The notes beneath the pieces are model-generated. The model did not search any database. It was not told the origin of the DNA and saw only the letters and a program-made list of their open reading frames with translations. Position numbers and translations under genes: made by a program. Positions 25,570 to 34,328 of a stretch of 64,000 nucleotides of DNA are shown piece by piece (position 1 is the stretch's first letter; every line of letters begins with the position of its first letter). Origin of the DNA: Branchiibius cervicis (GTDB lineage Bacteria > Actinomycetota > Actinomycetes > Actinomycetales > Dermatophilaceae); contig NZ_JBHSWJ010000002.1 in assembly GCF_042661605.1 (NCBI RefSeq), positions 744,001 through 808,000 on the forward strand. Direction: 5' to 3'.

Positions 25570-25993
25570 GTGGTCGGTTGTCGCGATCCTCGGCTAGGCG
25601 GTGGTTCGCCATCACGAACCCGACAAAAGCGTCGGCGTCCTCGAACACCAACACCTCTTCTTCCGTGGTGAAACCGTCCGGCAGATGAGGCACGATCTCG
25701 CTACCGGCGGCGAGGAATGGTGAGTCCGGCATCATGATCAGCGCCCGGCATCGTCGCGCGACGTCGAAGATCACGTACCAGATGTCATACCCGGCCGGCC
25801 GGTTGAGGCTGAAGAGGCCGCCCTCGCCGAATCCGAAACAGAGGGCTCCTCCGTCGGCGGTCACCAGGTGCGTCGCGAATTCATCCGACGATTCGAGGGA
25901 CACGAAAGGTGTCACGATCTCTCGCACCGCATCCCAATCGATGTCGGGACTGCTCCCGTGATCGAAACTGGCGAGGTAAACGTCGAGACTCAT
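25550..25993 (-). CDS. Conserved-looking protein of unknown function
   Basis: The 147-residue soluble protein begins MSLDVYLASFDHGSSPDIDWDAV and is acidic with alternating hydrophobic strands (GALCFGFGEGGLF, YDIWYVIFDVARRC, EEEVLVFEDADAFVGFVM). I do not recognise the family. The base composition is like its neighbours. It lies 18 bases downstream of the PPOX gene in the same direction, so it probably belongs to the egtB-PPOX operon. Confidence 0.7.
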   Translation of the reverse strand: MSLDVYLASFDHGSSPDIDWDAVREIVTPFVSLESSDEFATHLVTADGGALCFGFGEGGLFSLNRPAGYDIWYVIFDVARRCRALIMMPDSPFLAAGSEIVPHLPDGFTTEEEVLVFEDADAFVGFVMANHRLAEDRDNRPPSGSQP

Positions 25994-26011
25994 CGGGCGT
26001 GACCGGGCGAC

Positions 26012-26473
26012 CTAGCCGTGCTCGGGCGGGAAACCGCCGGTGGCCACCGGGCCCCAGCGTCGGGGCGTGACCCGGATCAGCGACTTGTTCTGCCGGACCA
26101 TCGCCGCGCGGTACTCGTCCCAGTCGGAGTGTTCGCCGGCGATGTTGCGGAAGTACTCCACGAAGGGTTCGACGTCGTCGACCGCGTCGATTACTTCGAC
26201 GTCACCGTCGACCTGCACCCACGCGCCGTCCCATTCGTCGGACAGCACCAGCACGCTGACCTGCCGCCGACGTCGCGCGTTCTTGGTTTTCGCCCGCTCC
26301 GGGTAACTGGAAATCACGATCCGTCCCGAGTCGTCGACCCCGCCGGTCACCGGTGAGGCCTGGGGTGATCCGTCCTGGCGCTGGGTGATGAGCACGAGGT
26401 GGTGCCGGGGACGGACGAACTCCAGCAGCTCATCCAGTGAAACGTGAGTGTTGGTAGCCAGTTTCGGGCTCAT
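26012..26473 (-). CDS. PPOX-class, probable F420-dependent, oxidoreductase
   Basis: The 153-residue split-barrel protein has the segments FVRPRHHLVLITQRQDGSPQ and VISSYPERAKTKNARR typical of F420-binding PPOX proteins of actinobacteria, and the C-terminal SLIRVTPRRWG. Members reduce biliverdin, menaquinone or nitro compounds. It overlaps egtB by ATGA, so it is translated with it, but a role in ergothioneine is not established. Confidence 0.85.
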   Translation of the reverse strand: MSPKLATNTHVSLDELLEFVRPRHHLVLITQRQDGSPQASPVTGGVDDSGRIVISSYPERAKTKNARRRRQVSVLVLSDEWDGAWVQVDGDVEVIDAVDDVEPFVEYFRNIAGEHSDWDEYRAAMVRQNKSLIRVTPRRWGPVATGGFPPEHG

Positions 26474-27762
26474 GGTGCGACGTTATCGTCGGCCAGCCGG
26501 ACACCCGACAGCGCCCAGCGTGCGCCCGGCGGGAAGAAGTTGCGGTACGACGCGCGCGCGTGGCCTGGCGGAGTGAAGGCGCAACCGCCGCGCAGCACCA
26601 TCTGTGCCGACATGAACTTGCCGTTGTATTCGCCGATCGCACCCTCGCTGGCATGGAAACCGGGGTAGGGCAGGTAGGACGAGCGGGTCCACTCCCAGCA
26701 GTCCCCGAATAGTTGCCGCAACGACCCGTCCGGCTCGCCCGCAGCGCGCGGATGGAACGCCGACTTGTCGCCCAGGTTATCGGTGTCAGAGGGTGTTTCG
26801 TCCTGCAACCGCGCGGCATGCTCCCACTCGGCCTCGGTGGGCAGTCGCTTGCCGGCCCACGCGGCGTACGCATCGGCCTCGTAGTGGCTGACGTGGCAGA
26901 CCGGCAGCGCCGGGTCGACCGGATAGGTGCCGTGCAGCGTGTGCTCAAGCCACACACCGTCCACCTGCTGCCAGTAGAACGGCGCTTGCCATCCCTCGGA
27001 CTGCACGCGTCCCCACCCGTCCGATAGCCAGAACTCGGCGCGTCGGTAGCCGCCGTCGGCCATGAATTCCAGCCACTCACCGTTGGTGATCAACCGGTCG
27101 GCCAGACGGTAGGGCGCGAGGTACTCCTGGTGTTGCGGCAACTCGTTGTCGAAGCAGAACCCGTCCCCACCCGGGTGACCGATCTCCACCAGGCCGCCGG
27201 CAAAGTCGACCCAACCCAGCGGGCCAGGAGCCGACCCGGCGGCTCGCGGGCGCCCGGCGTACACCGGCTCGAGCGGATTCAGGGACAACACGTGCTTGAT
27301 GTCCATCAACAGCAGCTCCTGGTGCTGCTGCTCGTGATGGAAGCCAAGCGTGATGGTCGGTGCGATCTTGGACAGCGCACCCTCGTCGAGCCCCGCGATC
27401 AGATCGCGCATTCGGTCGTCCACGTTGGCGCGGTAGCGCCCGACGTCGTGGGCGCCCGGCCGGGAGATCACCCCGCGCAGCGGGCGCGAATACCGCGGAC
27501 CGACGGCCTCGTAGTAGGAGTTGAACAAGAACCAGTACTTGTCCTGGAAGGGCACGAACCGCTGCTCGTGCTCGGCTAGCAGGAAGGTCTCGAAGAACCA
27601 CGTGACGTGCGCCCGGTGCCACTTGGTCGGGGACACGTCCGCCATCGACTGGACGGTCTGGTCCTCGGGGGACAACGGGCTCGCCAGTGATTCGGTATAG
27701 GCCCGCAACTCGTCGTACCGGGCGATGAAACCGGACGCGGACTCCAGCACAGGGGAGGTCAT
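26470..27762 (-). CDS. egtB: EgtB, iron-dependent ergothioneine sulfoxide synthase
   Basis: The 430-residue protein has a DinB-like N-terminal half with WHRAHVTWFFETFLL and the HX3HXE iron motif HHEQQHQE, and an FGE-sulfatase-like C-terminal half (GDGFCFDNELPQH, GKRLPTEAEWEHAAR, SYLPYPGFHASEGAIGEYNGKFM, RGGCAF). It joins gamma-glutamylcysteine or cysteine to hercynine with O2, a key step to the antioxidant thiol ergothioneine. EgtA, EgtC, EgtD and EgtE genes are not in the neighbourhood, so the pathway would be split across the chromosome. Confidence 0.9.
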   Translation of the reverse strand: MTSPVLESASGFIARYDELRAYTESLASPLSPEDQTVQSMADVSPTKWHRAHVTWFFETFLLAEHEQRFVPFQDKYWFLFNSYYEAVGPRYSRPLRGVISRPGAHDVGRYRANVDDRMRDLIAGLDEGALSKIAPTITLGFHHEQQHQELLLMDIKHVLSLNPLEPVYAGRPRAAGSAPGPLGWVDFAGGLVEIGHPGGDGFCFDNELPQHQEYLAPYRLADRLITNGEWLEFMADGGYRRAEFWLSDGWGRVQSEGWQAPFYWQQVDGVWLEHTLHGTYPVDPALPVCHVSHYEADAYAAWAGKRLPTEAEWEHAARLQDETPSDTDNLGDKSAFHPRAAGEPDGSLRQLFGDCWEWTRSSYLPYPGFHASEGAIGEYNGKFMSAQMVLRGGCAFTPPGHARASYRNFFPPGARWALSGVRLADDNVAP

Positions 27763-27797
27763 CCTGCGACGCTACCCAGCGGTCCGGACATATGGCT

Positions 27798-27811
27798 CCC
27801 CCTGTAGGGGG
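27798..27811. promoter_or_regulatory. CCCCC-N4-GGGGG inverted repeat upstream of ppk2
   Basis: CCCCCTGTAGGGGG lies 41 bases before the ppk2 ATG. A possible -10 (TACAGT) follows 8 bases downstream at 27820-27825. The dyad would then be in the -35/-10 spacer, where a repressor or MerR-type regulator could act. No known regulator is assigned. Confidence 0.35.
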
Positions 27812-27852
27812 CGGCTGACTACAGTGATCATCCCCGGGCGGAGGAGCCGCAG

Positions 27853-28656
27853 ATGAGCAGGATGGACAAACAGCTCTACGAGAAGGAGTTGAAGAAGCTG
27901 CAGGCGCAGCTGGTCACGATGCAGGCGTGGGTGCAGGAGACCGGCGCGCGGATCGTGATCATCTTCGAGGGCAGGGACGCCGCGGGGAAGGGCTCGACGA
28001 TCAAGCGGGTCGCGGAATACCTCAACCCCCGCGTCACCCGGACCGTCGCGCTGCCCGCCCCGACCGAGCGGCAGCAGACCGAATGGTACTTCCAGCGCTA
28101 CATCAGCCATCTGCCCGCGGCCGGCGAGATCGTCCTGATGGACCGGTCCTGGTACAACCGGGCCGGCGTCGAGCACGTGATGGGCTACTGCACCAGCGTG
28201 CAGTACCACCGCTTCCTGCGGCAGGTGCCGATCTTCGAGCGGCTGCTGGTCGAGGACGGGATTCTCTTGCTGAAGTACTGGTTCAGCGTCTCCGACGTGG
28301 AGCAGGAGAACCGGTTCCGCTCGCGCGCCGAGGATCCGATGCGGCGCTGGAAACTGAGTCCGAACGACGTCCTGTCGATCACCAAATGGGAGGACTACTC
28401 CCGGGCCAAGGACACGATGTTCGTGCACACGGACATTCCCGAGGCCCCCTGGTGGGAGGTCGACAACGAGGACAAGCGCCGCGGCCGGATCAACATGATC
28501 GCGCACCTGCTGTCCCAGGTGCCCTATGAGGAGATCCACCGCGAGGAGGTGGCGATCCCGCAGCGGCCGCCGTCCGGAGGGTACGAGCGACCGCCGCGGG
28601 AAATGTCCAACCACGTGCCCGACGTCGCCGCCGAGCTCGAGGCCCGCAAGCGTTAG
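27853..28656 (+). CDS. ppk2: Polyphosphate kinase 2
   Basis: The 267-residue P-loop kinase has Walker A FEGRDAAGKGSTIKR (~39-53), the conserved YFQRYISHLP, Walker B / DRSWYNRAGVEHVMG, the lid arginines in RFRSRAEDPMRRWKLS, and DxxxARWWEV-like EAPWWEV. PPK2 transfers phosphate between polyphosphate and nucleotides (GDP or ADP). One-domain length fits class I or III; the class is not determined here. Its stop overlaps the convergent stop of the ABM gene. Confidence 0.92.
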   Translation: MSRMDKQLYEKELKKLQAQLVTMQAWVQETGARIVIIFEGRDAAGKGSTIKRVAEYLNPRVTRTVALPAPTERQQTEWYFQRYISHLPAAGEIVLMDRSWYNRAGVEHVMGYCTSVQYHRFLRQVPIFERLLVEDGILLLKYWFSVSDVEQENRFRSRAEDPMRRWKLSPNDVLSITKWEDYSRAKDTMFVHTDIPEAPWWEVDNEDKRRGRINMIAHLLSQVPYEEIHREEVAIPQRPPSGGYERPPREMSNHVPDVAAELEARKR

Positions 28657-28973
28657 TCGACCGCCATCTCACCCAGTTCGGACCACTGCTCACCGGGGAC
28701 CTGGAAGTTGACGATTCGCGGTGTTTCCTCCAGGTGCGGCGGCAGGTCCCGCTGGGCCTGCTTGAAGTGGTCGGAGCCGACGTGCGCCTCCGCGCCGTCG
28801 TCCTTGAACGCTTCCAGCAGTACGTACTCCTGGGGATCCTCGGTGCTGCGCGCCCAGTCGAACCACAGGTTGCCCGGCTCGGCGCGGGTGGCCTCGGTGA
28901 AGGACCGGCTGATCTCCGGCCACCGGTCCGCGTCCTCAGCTTTGACGCGGAAGCGTGCTGTGATGAAAATCAT
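28653..28973 (-). CDS. Antibiotic-biosynthesis-monooxygenase (YgiN-like) domain protein
   Basis: The 106-residue ABM protein begins MIFITARFRVKAEDADRWPE and has the family segments EPGNLWFDWARS and EYVLLEAFKDDGAEAHVGSDHFKQA with two conserved histidines. Members are cofactor-free quinol monooxygenases or heme/flavin-linked enzymes. Start ATG at 28973; the frame further upstream is not family-like. It follows the alcohol dehydrogenase by 16 bases and is probably the last gene of that operon. Confidence 0.82.
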   Translation of the reverse strand: MIFITARFRVKAEDADRWPEISRSFTEATRAEPGNLWFDWARSTEDPQEYVLLEAFKDDGAEAHVGSDHFKQAQRDLPPHLEETPRIVNFQVPGEQWSELGEMAVD

Positions 28974-28989
28974 TGCGACTCCTAGCAAC

Positions 28990-30023
28990 TCAGGGGACAA
29001 GGATGGCGCGGCCGCGCACCCGACCATTGTCCAGATCGTCGATCGCGGTCTGGAAGTCGTCGAGCGCGTATTTCTGCGTGTGCAGGGTCACCGCCCCGCG
29101 CCGCGCCAACTCCATCAGATCGCACAGGTCGTTGTAAGACCCCACCAGGTTGCCGATGTAGTTGATCTCGGCCGAGATGATGTCGATGGTGGGGACGTCG
29201 ATGTTCTCCCCGTAGCCGACCACGTGATAGTCACCGGCCTGCCGCAACATCGCCGTCCCCTCCGCTGTCGCGCCGTTCTCACCGACGAAGTCGACGACCA
29301 CCTCGGCGCCGTTGCCGCCGGTGAGCTCCAGGACCTGATCAACCTGGCCGCCCTCGGCGACAACCCCGTGGTCGGCGCCGATCGACAGGGCCAACTTGAC
29401 CGCGTCGGCGTTGCGGTCGACCACGATGATCTCGGCCGGGCTGAGGGCCTTGAGGACTTGAATCCCGATGTGCCCCAGGCCGCCTGCCCCGATCACGACC
29501 ACCTTGTCGCGGGGGTGAGGCGCCGCGCGGCCTTGGCCGCCGCGTGGTACGCAGTGAGGCCGGCATCGGCCAGGGCCGCCACGTCTGCGGGCTGCAGCGA
29601 GGGGTCGATCTTGACCACGCTGCGCGCCGAGGTCTTGAGGTACTCGGCGTACCCGCCGTTGGTGTTGATGCCGGGGAAGGAGTTGGCCTCGCAGTGCACG
29701 TCGTCGCCGCTGCGGCAGGCGCGGCACAGACCGCAGGTGATCAGCGGATGCAGGATGACGGTGTCACCTTCCTGCACGTTGGTGACCGCACTCCCGACCG
29801 CCGACACCCAGCCGGCGTTCTCGTGACCGATCGTGTAGGGCAGTTCGACCTGCGACTTCTCGGCCCACTGGCCTTCGAGGATGTGCAGGTCGGTCCGGCA
29901 GACACCGGCACCGCCGATCTTGACGACGACATCCCACGGACCGGTGGGCTCGGGGACCGGAACCTGCTCCATCTGCAGGTTCTGGTGGTACCCGACGACC
30001 TGGACGGCTCGCATCGTGCTCAT
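28990..30023 (-). CDS. Zinc-dependent alcohol dehydrogenase (frameshifted in this sequence)
   Basis: Two frames join into a 344-residue MDR-type dehydrogenase. The N-terminal half has catalytic-zinc CRTDLHILEGQW and GHENAGWV, and the structural-zinc cysteines CGLCRACRSGDDVHC. The C-terminal half has the Rossmann motif VVVIGAGGLGHIGIQ and VVDRNADAV. They meet at a G5 run (29511-29515); one more base gives RRLTPRDKVVVIGAGG. It overlaps the DUF59 gene by ATGA. The same gene trio accompanies propane/phenol-type monooxygenases in actinobacteria, where the enzyme oxidises the alcohol product, so short-chain or secondary alcohols are likely substrates. Confidence 0.85.
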
Positions 30024-30787
30024 GACAGTGACTCCTTGAGGGTGCTGAGGGAAATGAAGGCGGCGTCGGCCGGCTCGAGGCCGTCGTGCCGCACGGTTTG
30101 GTCGTGCTCTGCCCCCGGATACCGGGTGCGTAGGAGGCCCCGGCAGAAATGCGCGTTGCCGTCGATGGAAATGCGGGTGGAACGCGCGCGGGCAACGGCG
30201 AGGGGCACATTGTCCGGGCGCCCGCCGTCGTGATCGACCAGGACGAAAGCCTCGGGCGCCGTGGGCAATCCGATCGCCGTACGCCGACGCATCAGCGCCG
30301 CTCGATGCTCGCCCTCGGGCAGATCGGCCAGGCGCACGCCGGCCAGTGATTCGACCGAGCGCGACGGGTCGGCCCGAAGGAGGTCGGTCAACGCGCGCTC
30401 CATGGCGGCGGTATGCGCCTTGCGGCGGAACGTCGTCCGCAACTCGTCCAGGCTGTCCAGCGCCTCGTGGCGGAAGGTGCCCCGGTAACCCAGGTCACCG
30501 GCCAAGCCGGCGTTGATGATGGGGGAGTCGTGGTGATCGTCGAGCTCCACGACCACCGTGTCCGTCCAGTCCAGCGCGACCAGCGCGTCCTTGGCGTCGG
30601 AGGCCATCAGGTAGGCGAAGTTGGGCGAGCAGAACGAGGTCGGCAGCCGTAGGTGAACGGTCACCGACGATCCGTCGATCGCGACGCTGCGCACGAAGCC
30701 CAGATCGGTGATCGGTTCGTCCAACTCGGGGTCGGTCACCACGGCCAGGGCGGCGGTGACCGCCTCCTGCCGAGTCAGCGTGAGCAT
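30020..30787 (-). CDS. DUF59 (MIP18/SufT-like) protein of a monooxygenase-accessory operon
   Basis: The 255-residue protein opens with a DUF59 domain (LAVVTDPELDEPITDLGFVRSVAI, then LRLPTSFCSPNFAYLM with the family cysteine, ~residues 15-80). The C-terminal ~170 residues are specific to the version found with actinobacterial soluble diiron monooxygenases. A role in assembly of the diiron oxygenase has been suggested for related genes; here no oxygenase is adjacent. ATG at 30787 or GTG at 30790 may start it, as both overlap the amidohydrolase stop. Confidence 0.78.
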   Translation of the reverse strand: MLTLTRQEAVTAALAVVTDPELDEPITDLGFVRSVAIDGSSVTVHLRLPTSFCSPNFAYLMASDAKDALVALDWTDTVVVELDDHHDSPIINAGLAGDLGYRGTFRHEALDSLDELRTTFRRKAHTAAMERALTDLLRADPSRSVESLAGVRLADLPEGEHRAALMRRRTAIGLPTAPEAFVLVDHDGGRPDNVPLAVARARSTRISIDGNAHFCRGLLRTRYPGAEHDQTVRHDGLEPADAAFISLSTLKESLS

Positions 30788-31833
30788 CACTTGGCGCCCA
30801 CCAGGTCCGCCGCCTCCGGCTGCCGCGGACCGGTCGCGGTCTCATCGGCCGTCGGCAACTGCAGCTCGGTCGGCACGTCCAGGTCGTAGAGCCGGGCCGC
30901 GTTCAGGCCGAGGATCTTCTTCTTCTGCTGCGTCGTGATCGGTGCGTACTCGGTCATGTCCTGCGGGATCTGGAAGTCGACGAATTGCTCGATCAGCCAG
31001 CGCGGGGTCCAGATGGCGTAGTCGGAGGAGAAGGTGATGCGGTCCTCGCCGATCCAGTAGAGCAACTCACCCAGGATCTGCGCGAAGTAGCGCGGCCGGG
31101 TGTGCATGAAGGGCATCGCGACCGCCAGGCCGCCCCACACGTTCGGCTCCTGGGTGGCAATCCAGCAGAAGTCCTCCAGCCGCGGAAGGCCGACGTGCTC
31201 GATGATGAAGTTCAGGTCGGTGAAGTCGGTCGCCACGTGGTCCACATCGGCGACGTCGAAGGCGTCGCGGTCCAGGGGCCGGATCGTCGGGCCCTTGTGG
31301 ATGTGGATGTTCTTGATGCCGAGCTCACGGCACAGTTCGAAGTACCGGTAGGCCCACGGGTCGTCCAACTTCCAGCCGCGGCTCTCCCCGTGCCATTCGG
31401 CCGTGTAGAGCTTGACGCCCTTGAGGCCGAATCGCTCTGCGTCAGCCCGTAATTGGTCGAGGCCGGCCTCGCCGTTGCGCGGGTCGAAGTTGTGGTTGTA
31501 CGTCAGTTTGTCCGGGTTGGCCCGGGTGAGGGCGAAGGCCTCTTCGGTCTGGCCGAAGCCGGTCTTGTAGAACTCACCGAGGTAGGCCGGCTGGAAGATG
31601 GCGTGGTCGACATAGCCGTCGGTGAACAGGTCCTTCATCAGCCGTTCGCCGCCCTGGTAGAGGTAGTCCTCGTAGGGCCACACCTCCGATTCCGGGGAGA
31701 GGTTGCGGTGGTAGTCGTAGAAGCAGTCGATGAACTGCTTGCCGTGGATATTGCGCTGGTTGCTCTCGCGGGCGTCCCACAGGGCGATGTGGGCGTCGAC
31801 GATGAAGTACTTCTCGCCGTCCTTGGTGTACAT
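30787..31833 (-). CDS. Amidohydrolase of the diiron-monooxygenase accessory type
   Basis: The 348-residue protein starts MYTKDGEKYFIVDAHIALWD and keeps the amidohydrolase-2 sites DAHIALWDARES, KGVKLYTAEWHGESRG, IHIHKGPT, EHVGLPRLEDFCW and FSSDYAIWTP. The first-strand HxH is HIA, so one metal ligand differs from classical members. Proteins with this exact style occur beside prmABCD/mimABCD monooxygenase operons, between the oxygenase and an alcohol dehydrogenase. It is first in the operon and lies 21 bases downstream of a CRP-like box. Confidence 0.85.
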   Translation of the reverse strand: MYTKDGEKYFIVDAHIALWDARESNQRNIHGKQFIDCFYDYHRNLSPESEVWPYEDYLYQGGERLMKDLFTDGYVDHAIFQPAYLGEFYKTGFGQTEEAFALTRANPDKLTYNHNFDPRNGEAGLDQLRADAERFGLKGVKLYTAEWHGESRGWKLDDPWAYRYFELCRELGIKNIHIHKGPTIRPLDRDAFDVADVDHVATDFTDLNFIIEHVGLPRLEDFCWIATQEPNVWGGLAVAMPFMHTRPRYFAQILGELLYWIGEDRITFSSDYAIWTPRWLIEQFVDFQIPQDMTEYAPITTQQKKKILGLNAARLYDLDVPTELQLPTADETATGPRQPEAADLVGAK

Positions 31834-31853
31834 GCGGGCCTCCTGATCGGTGC

Positions 31854-31869
31854 TGTGACTGATGTCACA
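31854..31869. promoter_or_regulatory. CRP/GlxR-like box 1
   Basis: TGTGACTGATGTCACA fits TGTGA-N6-TCACA with no mismatch and extends to a six-base dyad. It lies 21 bases upstream of the amidohydrolase ATG. Confidence 0.6.
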
Positions 31870-31914
31870 TCGCAGAACCTATGCGGCACCCCCGCCACCT
31901 GCTGCCCCCGCGCT

Positions 31915-31929
31915 GTCTCACTTTGAGAC
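31915..31929. promoter_or_regulatory. GTCTCA-N3-TGAGAC operator
   Basis: A perfect dyad GTCTCACTTTGAGAC sits midway between the two divergent genes. AcoR/Fis-type activators bind such palindromes, so it is a candidate site for the adjacent regulator. Confidence 0.5.
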
Positions 31930-31959
31930 GGCGCGTCTGGGCGCCGTCCGGGCTGGCTT

Positions 31960-31975
31960 TGTAACGTGGGTCACA
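31960..31975. promoter_or_regulatory. CRP/GlxR-like box 2
   Basis: TGTAACGTGGGTCACA matches TGTGA-N6-TCACA with one mismatch. It lies 14 bases before the GAF/Fis regulator ATG, next to its ribosome-binding site, suggesting autoregulation or repression. Confidence 0.4.
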
Positions 31976-31989
31976 CCAGGAGGTGAGGC

Positions 31990-33432
31990 ATGGACGGACT
32001 GCCCGAGCGGGTGCACGGCGGTCGCCCGGCGTCGGCGCGGGTCCTGGCGTCGTGGCAACGCAGCCAGGAGTACGGCGTGTCCCTCGACCAGGTCCAGCCG
32101 GCCTTCACCGGTGCTCTCGACACCGAGTCGTTGTTCTTCCAGTGCGGCGATCAGGTGCTGCGTGACCTGAAGCAGACCCTGGCCGGTGAACCGATCAGCT
32201 TGATGCTCACCGACTCCGACGGCCTGGTGCTCAACCGGCACAGCGGCGATGACTCGTTGCTACGCGCGCTGGATGCGGTGCACCTGGCGCCCGGCTTCGG
32301 GTACTCCGAGCGGGAGGCGGGCACCAACGGCCTGGGTCTGGCGCTCGCCGACCGGTCGCCGACGGTCGTGCGGGCCAAGGAGCACTACGCGCAGAGCCTG
32401 ACCGGATACACCTGTGCCGCCGCACCCGTTCTCGACCCGACCTCAGGACGGCTGCAGGGAGCGGTCAACCTGACCACCTGGTCGGACTCCTCCCATGACC
32501 TGCTCCTCGCACTCGCCCAGTCCGCGGCCAGCAACACGACTGCCCTGATGCTGACCCGGTCCCAGGGCCGTACGCCGCGACCCGCGCCGCGCGGCGAGGT
32601 CTTCCGCGTCGTGGCTCCGCACCTGGAGCCGGGCAGCGGGTCGACCTTCGCCCTGTCGACCGGGTGGGGTCAGGCACTGGATCAGGCCAGTGCCGCGCTC
32701 GCGGCCGGCCGGGTGGTGGCTGCCGTGGGCGAGGCCGGGGCGGGCCGGGTGACGCTGCTGTCGCAGGCCCTGCGCCGGGTGCGACCGCGAAGCCGGATCC
32801 TGTCCGCCTCCGCGCCCGCACCGCAGGATCTCGAACCCTGGTTGATGCTGTGGACTCCGGAGGTGGGTAAACCGGATACCGCGGTCATCGTGGGCGACGT
32901 CGACGTGCTGCCGCTGTGGGCGGCCGACCGGTTGGGCCAGTTGCTGGCGGCCGGTGAGGGTGTGCCGGTCGTGCTGACCGCGGAACGCCTCGAAGACGTG
33001 CCCGCACCGCTGTTGCCCCTGATCGAGACCGTGGTGCAGTTGCCGGCGCTGCGCGAGCGTCCCGAGGACGTCGTGCCGATCGCGTTGCACGTGGCTGCGC
33101 GGGCTCGGGGGCGCGAGGTCGAGATCACTGCCGCCGCCCGTCGCGCGTTGAGCGACCACTCGTGGCCGGGCAACGTCACCGAACTCGTGCGGGTGATCCG
33201 GCACGCTGCGATGCGGGCCGACGTGATCGACGTACGCCATCTGCCGCCCTCGGTGTTGTCCGCCGCCGCCCGGCGGTTGTCGCGGATCGAGCGGTTCGAG
33301 CGCGACGAGATCGTGCGCGCCCTGTCCCGCCCCGGCACGACGATGCAACAGGCTGCGGCCCACCTGGGGATGAGCCGGGCAACCCTCTACCGCAAGGTGT
33401 CGCAGTACGGCGTGCACGTGCCCCGCGCGTAG
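31990..33432 (+). CDS. GAF-Fis transcriptional activator, AcoR/MimR type
   Basis: The 480-residue protein has an N-terminal GAF region (LMLTDSDGLVLNRHSGD ... GYSEREAGTNGLGLAL, ~residues 70-190), a degenerate AAA+ region (~225-390) and a C-terminal Fis-type helix-turn-helix (MQQAAAHLGMSRATLYRKVSQYG, ~452-474). Walker A is GEAGAGRVT, with Arg for Lys, and there is no GAFTGA, so it cannot contact sigma-54; that is normal in actinobacteria. Strong Shine-Dalgarno AGGAGGTGAGG. It is divergent from the monooxygenase-accessory operon and probably controls it. Confidence 0.87.
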   Translation: MDGLPERVHGGRPASARVLASWQRSQEYGVSLDQVQPAFTGALDTESLFFQCGDQVLRDLKQTLAGEPISLMLTDSDGLVLNRHSGDDSLLRALDAVHLAPGFGYSEREAGTNGLGLALADRSPTVVRAKEHYAQSLTGYTCAAAPVLDPTSGRLQGAVNLTTWSDSSHDLLLALAQSAASNTTALMLTRSQGRTPRPAPRGEVFRVVAPHLEPGSGSTFALSTGWGQALDQASAALAAGRVVAAVGEAGAGRVTLLSQALRRVRPRSRILSASAPAPQDLEPWLMLWTPEVGKPDTAVIVGDVDVLPLWAADRLGQLLAAGEGVPVVLTAERLEDVPAPLLPLIETVVQLPALRERPEDVVPIALHVAARARGREVEITAAARRALSDHSWPGNVTELVRVIRHAAMRADVIDVRHLPPSVLSAAARRLSRIERFERDEIVRALSRPGTTMQQAAAHLGMSRATLYRKVSQYGVHVPRA

Positions 33433-33450
33433 CCCACGTAGGGTCGGGGC

Positions 33451-34328
33451 GTGCGTATCGTGTCCCTCCTTCCATCGACCACGGAGATCCTCTTCGCGAT
33501 CGGAGCCGGCGACGACGTGGTGGGGGTGACCTTCGAATGCGATACGCCACCGGAGGCGTTGGAGCGCACGATCATCTCGAATTCGGCCATGCCGCACGGT
33601 CTCTCGCCACGGGAGATCGACGATTACGTCGCGGCCGCGTTGGCGCGGGGCGAGGATCTCTACCACTTGGACGCCGACGCGCTGCGTTCGCTGGACGCCG
33701 ACCTGGTGGTGACCCAGGACCTGTGCGCGGTGTGCGCGGTCGACGTTTCGGTGGTCGACGAGGCACTGGCCTACCTCGGCTGCACGGCGCAGGTCCTGAC
33801 CATCGACCCGCACACGATGACCGAGGTGCTGGACTCGATCCGGATCCTCGGGGCGGCGACCGGGCATGATGATGCGGCGGCTGCGCTGGTGGCTGACCTG
33901 CAGGAGCGCCTCGCCGCCGTTGCGCGGCAGGTGGCGCAGCATCGCCGACCCCGCGTGCTGGTGTTGGAGTGGACCGACCCCCGTTCGCGCCCGGTCACTG
34001 GATCCCGGAGATGGTGACCATCGCCGGGGGCGAACCGGCCCTCGGTGTCGCCGGTGAGCGCTCGGAACGGGTGCAGTGGGCCGCGGTGCACGACTGCCGG
34101 CCCGACCTGATTGTCGTGGCGCCGTGCGGGTACGACGTGTCGGACTCCGCGCGCCTCGGTGGCCTGATCCTCGACCGGTTGCCCGACGTCCCGGTGTGGG
34201 CGGTCGACGCGAACGCGTCGTTCGCCCGCCCTGGCCCGCGGCTGGTGGATGGTGTGGAGGCGCTCGCTGCCTTGACGCACGACGTCGCGGTTCCGGATCT
34301 TTCGTGGAAACCGTTGCGGCTGCGATGA
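33451..34328 (+). CDS. Cobalamin-binding-type (BtuF-like) receptor, no signal peptide (frameshifted in this sequence)
   Basis: Two frames join into a ~292-residue protein of the helical-backbone metal receptor family. N-terminal part: MRIVSLLPSTTEILFAIGAGDDVVGVTFECD. The segment LVVTQDLCAVCAVD is typical of the cytoplasmic actinobacterial group. C-terminal part: GHWIPEMVTIAGGEPALGV and LIVVAPCGYDVS. The break is a C5 run (33978-33982); a sixth C yields VLEWTDPPFAPGHW. Lacking a signal peptide, it is probably not a transporter component. It overlaps the acetyltransferase gene by ATGA. Confidence 0.83.

Noticed and set aside
26470..27762. A complete ergothioneine cluster
   Set aside because: Only egtB is present; the flanking genes are a PPOX protein, an unknown protein and ppk2.
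32443..33942. A 499-codon frame opposite the GAF/Fis regulator
   Set aside because: No recognisable domain; the plus strand has GAF and helix-turn-helix motifs.
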